Assembly: GCA_934409175.1 (NCBI GenBank)
Contig: CAKRVX010000094.1
Coordinates: 1 to 7,756, forward strand
Source of the DNA: an uncultured Blautia sp.
GTDB taxonomy: Bacteria > Bacillota > Clostridia > Lachnospirales > Lachnospiraceae
Direction: 5' to 3'
DNA length: 7,756 nt
Shown: positions 6,221-7,756 of the stretch, piece after piece
Numbering within the stretch: position 1 is the first letter of the stretch
Layout of the letters: every line of letters begins with the position of its first letter
Program-made: the position numbers and the translations under genes
The notes under the pieces: generated by a model
Told to the model about the DNA's origin: nothing
Databases searched by the model: none
The model's input: only the letters and a program-made list of their open reading frames with translations

Positions 6221-7270
6221 ATGGGAAACAAAACAGATAAAAATAAAGTACGTCTCACACAGCTCGCCAGCGCAGCCGGATGTGGCGCAAAGATTGGTCC
6301 GAAAGTTCTGGCACAGGTAGTAGGCAAACTTCCGAAATTTACAGACCCGATGCTTTTGGTAGGCCCGGAGACATCAGATGATGCAGCAGTATACAAGATC
6401 AGCGATGAACTGGCAATGATCCACACTGTAGATTTCTTTCCACCGGTAGTAGATGATCCGTACATGTACGGACAGATCGCAGCGGCCAATGCATTGAGTG
6501 ACGTCTACGCAATGGGTGGTGTTCCGAAGCTGGCATTGAATGTGGTAGCATTTCCGAACTGCCTCGGTCCGGAAGTGCTGGAACAGATCCTGCGCGGTGG
6601 TGCAGACAAGGTGATGGAAGCAGGGGCAGTCCTTGCAGGCGGACATACCATCAATGACAAAGAACCGAAATACGGTCTTTGCGTGACGGGCTTCGTACAT
6701 CCGGATAAAATGTGGAAAAACTATGGTGCTGAAGCAGGCGATATCCTTATTCTTACCAAACCATTGGGATGCGGAATCCTCAACACTGCCATCAAGGCAG
6801 AAATGGCATCTCAGGAAGAAATCGAAAGAGTTCAGAAGGTCATGGCGAAGCTGAACAAATATGCAGCAGAGATCGCATCCAGATATACGATCCACAGCTG
6901 TACAGATGTAACCGGCTTCAGCCTTGCAGGACACAGTCTGGAAATGGCGAGAGGCAGCCATAAGACACTGGTAATTCAGTCGGAGAAACTTCCAATTATT
7001 GAAGGCGTAGAAGAATATGCACAGATGGGCCTGATTCCTGAAGGTGCATACAGAAACCGTGATTTCGCAGGTAGTGAAGTACGAAGTGAGATCAAAGAAC
7101 TCTGGATGGAGGATCTGGTATTTGACCCGCAGACATCCGGTGGACTTCTGCTTGCAGTACCGTCGGAAGAAGCGGATACTCTTGTGGAAGAACTTTCAGG
7201 TATGGATATCTGTGGTGGTATCATCGGATATGTGACAGAACCACAGGATAAAGCAGTTGTTTTTGAGTAA
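6221..7270 (+). CDS. selD: Selenide, water dikinase (selenophosphate synthetase)
   Basis: SelD makes selenophosphate from selenide and ATP, the selenium donor for selenocysteine, 2-selenouridine in tRNA, and selenium-dependent molybdenum hydroxylases. From ATG 6221 the protein is 349 aa, a normal length. The N-terminal active loop reads AGCGAK: Cys21 and Lys24 match the essential Cys17 and Lys20 of E. coli SelD, so this is a Cys rather than Sec form; the position of E. coli Cys19 is Ala23. Other blocks are SDDAAVY (52-58), TVDFFPPVVDDPYMYGQIAA (69-88) with metal-binding aspartates, NALSDVYAMGG (90-100), AGGHT (139-143), DVTGFSLAGH (229-238) and DPQTSGGLL (302-310). No selA, selB, selenocysteine tRNA or selenouridine synthase gene is in the window, so which use of selenophosphate applies is open. 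Confidence 0.96.
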   Translation: MGNKTDKNKVRLTQLASAAGCGAKIGPKVLAQVVGKLPKFTDPMLLVGPETSDDAAVYKISDELAMIHTVDFFPPVVDDPYMYGQIAAANALSDVYAMGGVPKLALNVVAFPNCLGPEVLEQILRGGADKVMEAGAVLAGGHTINDKEPKYGLCVTGFVHPDKMWKNYGAEAGDILILTKPLGCGILNTAIKAEMASQEEIERVQKVMAKLNKYAAEIASRYTIHSCTDVTGFSLAGHSLEMARGSHKTLVIQSEKLPIIEGVEEYAQMGLIPEGAYRNRDFAGSEVRSEIKELWMEDLVFDPQTSGGLLLAVPSEEADTLVEELSGMDICGGIIGYVTEPQDKAVVFE

Positions 7271-7386
7271 TTAGAAATTGGGTAGATAAATACAAAGTTA
7301 ATGAAGATAAACTGAAAATCTTCGGATATAATTGTGCATAATTACAAATCTGTATAAATAATTTTGAAATTGTTTGACGATTTCGG

Positions 7387-7404
7387 TTGTTAAACAGTTA
7401 TCAA
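7387..7404 (+). promoter_or_regulatory. Rex-like operator overlapping the -35 element
   Basis: TTGTTAA-N4-TTATCAA is an 18-base inverted repeat that differs by one base from the known Rex consensus TTGTTAANNNNTTAACAA. Rex is the NADH/NAD+-sensing repressor that controls fermentation genes in Gram-positive anaerobes. The site covers the -35 hexamer and much of the spacer, as expected for repression. Confidence 0.55.
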
Positions 7405-7415
7405 AATGATATAAT
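7387..7415 (+). promoter_or_regulatory. Promoter of the formate/nitrite transporter gene
   Basis: TTGTTA (7387-7392), a 17-base spacer, and a perfect TATAAT (7410-7415) with extended -10 TGA. The transcript would start near 7422, about 27 bases before the ATG, leaving room for the strong GGAGGTG site at 7437-7443. Confidence 0.75.
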
Positions 7416-7448
7416 GTTCTCAATAAAATACATTGCGGAGGTGTAGTT

Positions 7449-7756
7449 ATGAATTACGAAGATGTACAGAAAGTGTCAAATGCGGCGAAAGCCAAGAGTA
7501 ACCTGGTAAACACTAACTTTTTCAAGTACTTTATCCGCGCGATCATGGCAGGCTTCTTTATTGATATGGCCATGATCTACAGTAATGTAGTTGGAAATGT
7601 CTTTTCCAAGACCATGCCGGAGTGGGGAAAATTCCTGGGAGCTTTAGTGTTCTCCATTGCGGTTCTTCTGATCAGCTTTGTAGGCGGCGAACTTTTTACC
7701 GGAAACAATATGGTAATGGCGTTCGGAGCCTTTGACAAGCAGGTAAGCTGGAAAGA
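7449..7756 (+). CDS. Formate/nitrite transporter family protein (3' end beyond window)
   Basis: The 102 visible residues are the N-terminal part of an FNT-family channel (FocA/NirC/FdhC type), a pentameric inner-membrane protein passing formate, nitrite or related small anions. A cytoplasmic N-terminus (1-25) precedes a first membrane helix (about 26-46, with AIMAGFFIDMAMIYSNVVG) and a second (62-80), ending in the family signature GGELFTGNNMVM (79-90). Full family members are about 250-300 aa, so well over half is missing at the right edge. GGAGGTG lies 5 bases upstream of the ATG. The Rex-like operator and the selD neighbour favour formate as substrate in a fermenting anaerobe; this is inference. 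Confidence 0.9.
   Translation, partial: MNYEDVQKVSNAAKAKSNLVNTNFFKYFIRAIMAGFFIDMAMIYSNVVGNVFSKTMPEWGKFLGALVFSIAVLLISFVGGELFTGNNMVMAFGAFDKQVSWK

Noticed and set aside
7303..7323. GAAGAT/ATCTTC hairpin as a selD terminator
   Set aside because: The stem is only 6 bp, AT-rich, with a 9-nt loop and no following T run.

Overview
The window looks like chromosomal DNA of a Gram-positive anaerobe of the class Clostridia, most likely a Lachnospiraceae gut commensal of the Blautia/Dorea/Ruminococcus type. The basis is moderately AT-rich DNA, strong GGAGG-type ribosome binding sites, TTGACA/TATAAT promoters, and protein flavours typical of that group (GGST-type phosphatidylserine decarboxylase, QueH rather than QueG, an archaeal/fungal-type Asd, DUF3343 beside selD). 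Species cannot be fixed from the sequence alone.

Layout, left to right. Positions 1-79 hold two GC-rich hairpins and a T run that resemble the right end (omega-RNA region) of an IS200/IS605-type element. This abuts psd (phosphatidylserine decarboxylase, +). psd runs tail-to-tail into, and overlaps by 47 bp, a MATE-family efflux transporter on the minus strand (969-2348). The MATE gene has a near-consensus promoter and a 12-bp stem hairpin at the very start of its leader. Divergent from it are queH (queuosine synthesis, TTG start), argH (argininosuccinate lyase) and asd (aspartate-semialdehyde dehydrogenase), all on +. argH and asd each have their own promoter, and asd has a ~95-nt leader with mutually exclusive hairpins. 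A clear terminator follows asd. A small DUF3343 gene and selD (selenophosphate synthetase, with its own strong promoter) come next. The window ends inside a formate/nitrite transporter gene whose promoter carries a Rex-like operator.

The genes are mostly independent housekeeping units rather than one pathway: membrane lipid synthesis, drug or metabolite export, tRNA modification, arginine synthesis, and the aspartate-family branch to lysine, threonine and methionine. The one functional cluster is at the right end. DUF3343 (putative Se/S carrier-like) and SelD point to selenium use, and the adjacent formate channel fits an anaerobe that handles formate, possibly with a selenium-dependent formate dehydrogenase elsewhere.

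No previously undescribed multi-gene system is evident. The best leads are regulatory: the MATE leader hairpin, the asd leader, the Rex-like box, and the possible transposon end at psd. No gap between genes exceeds 300 bases.
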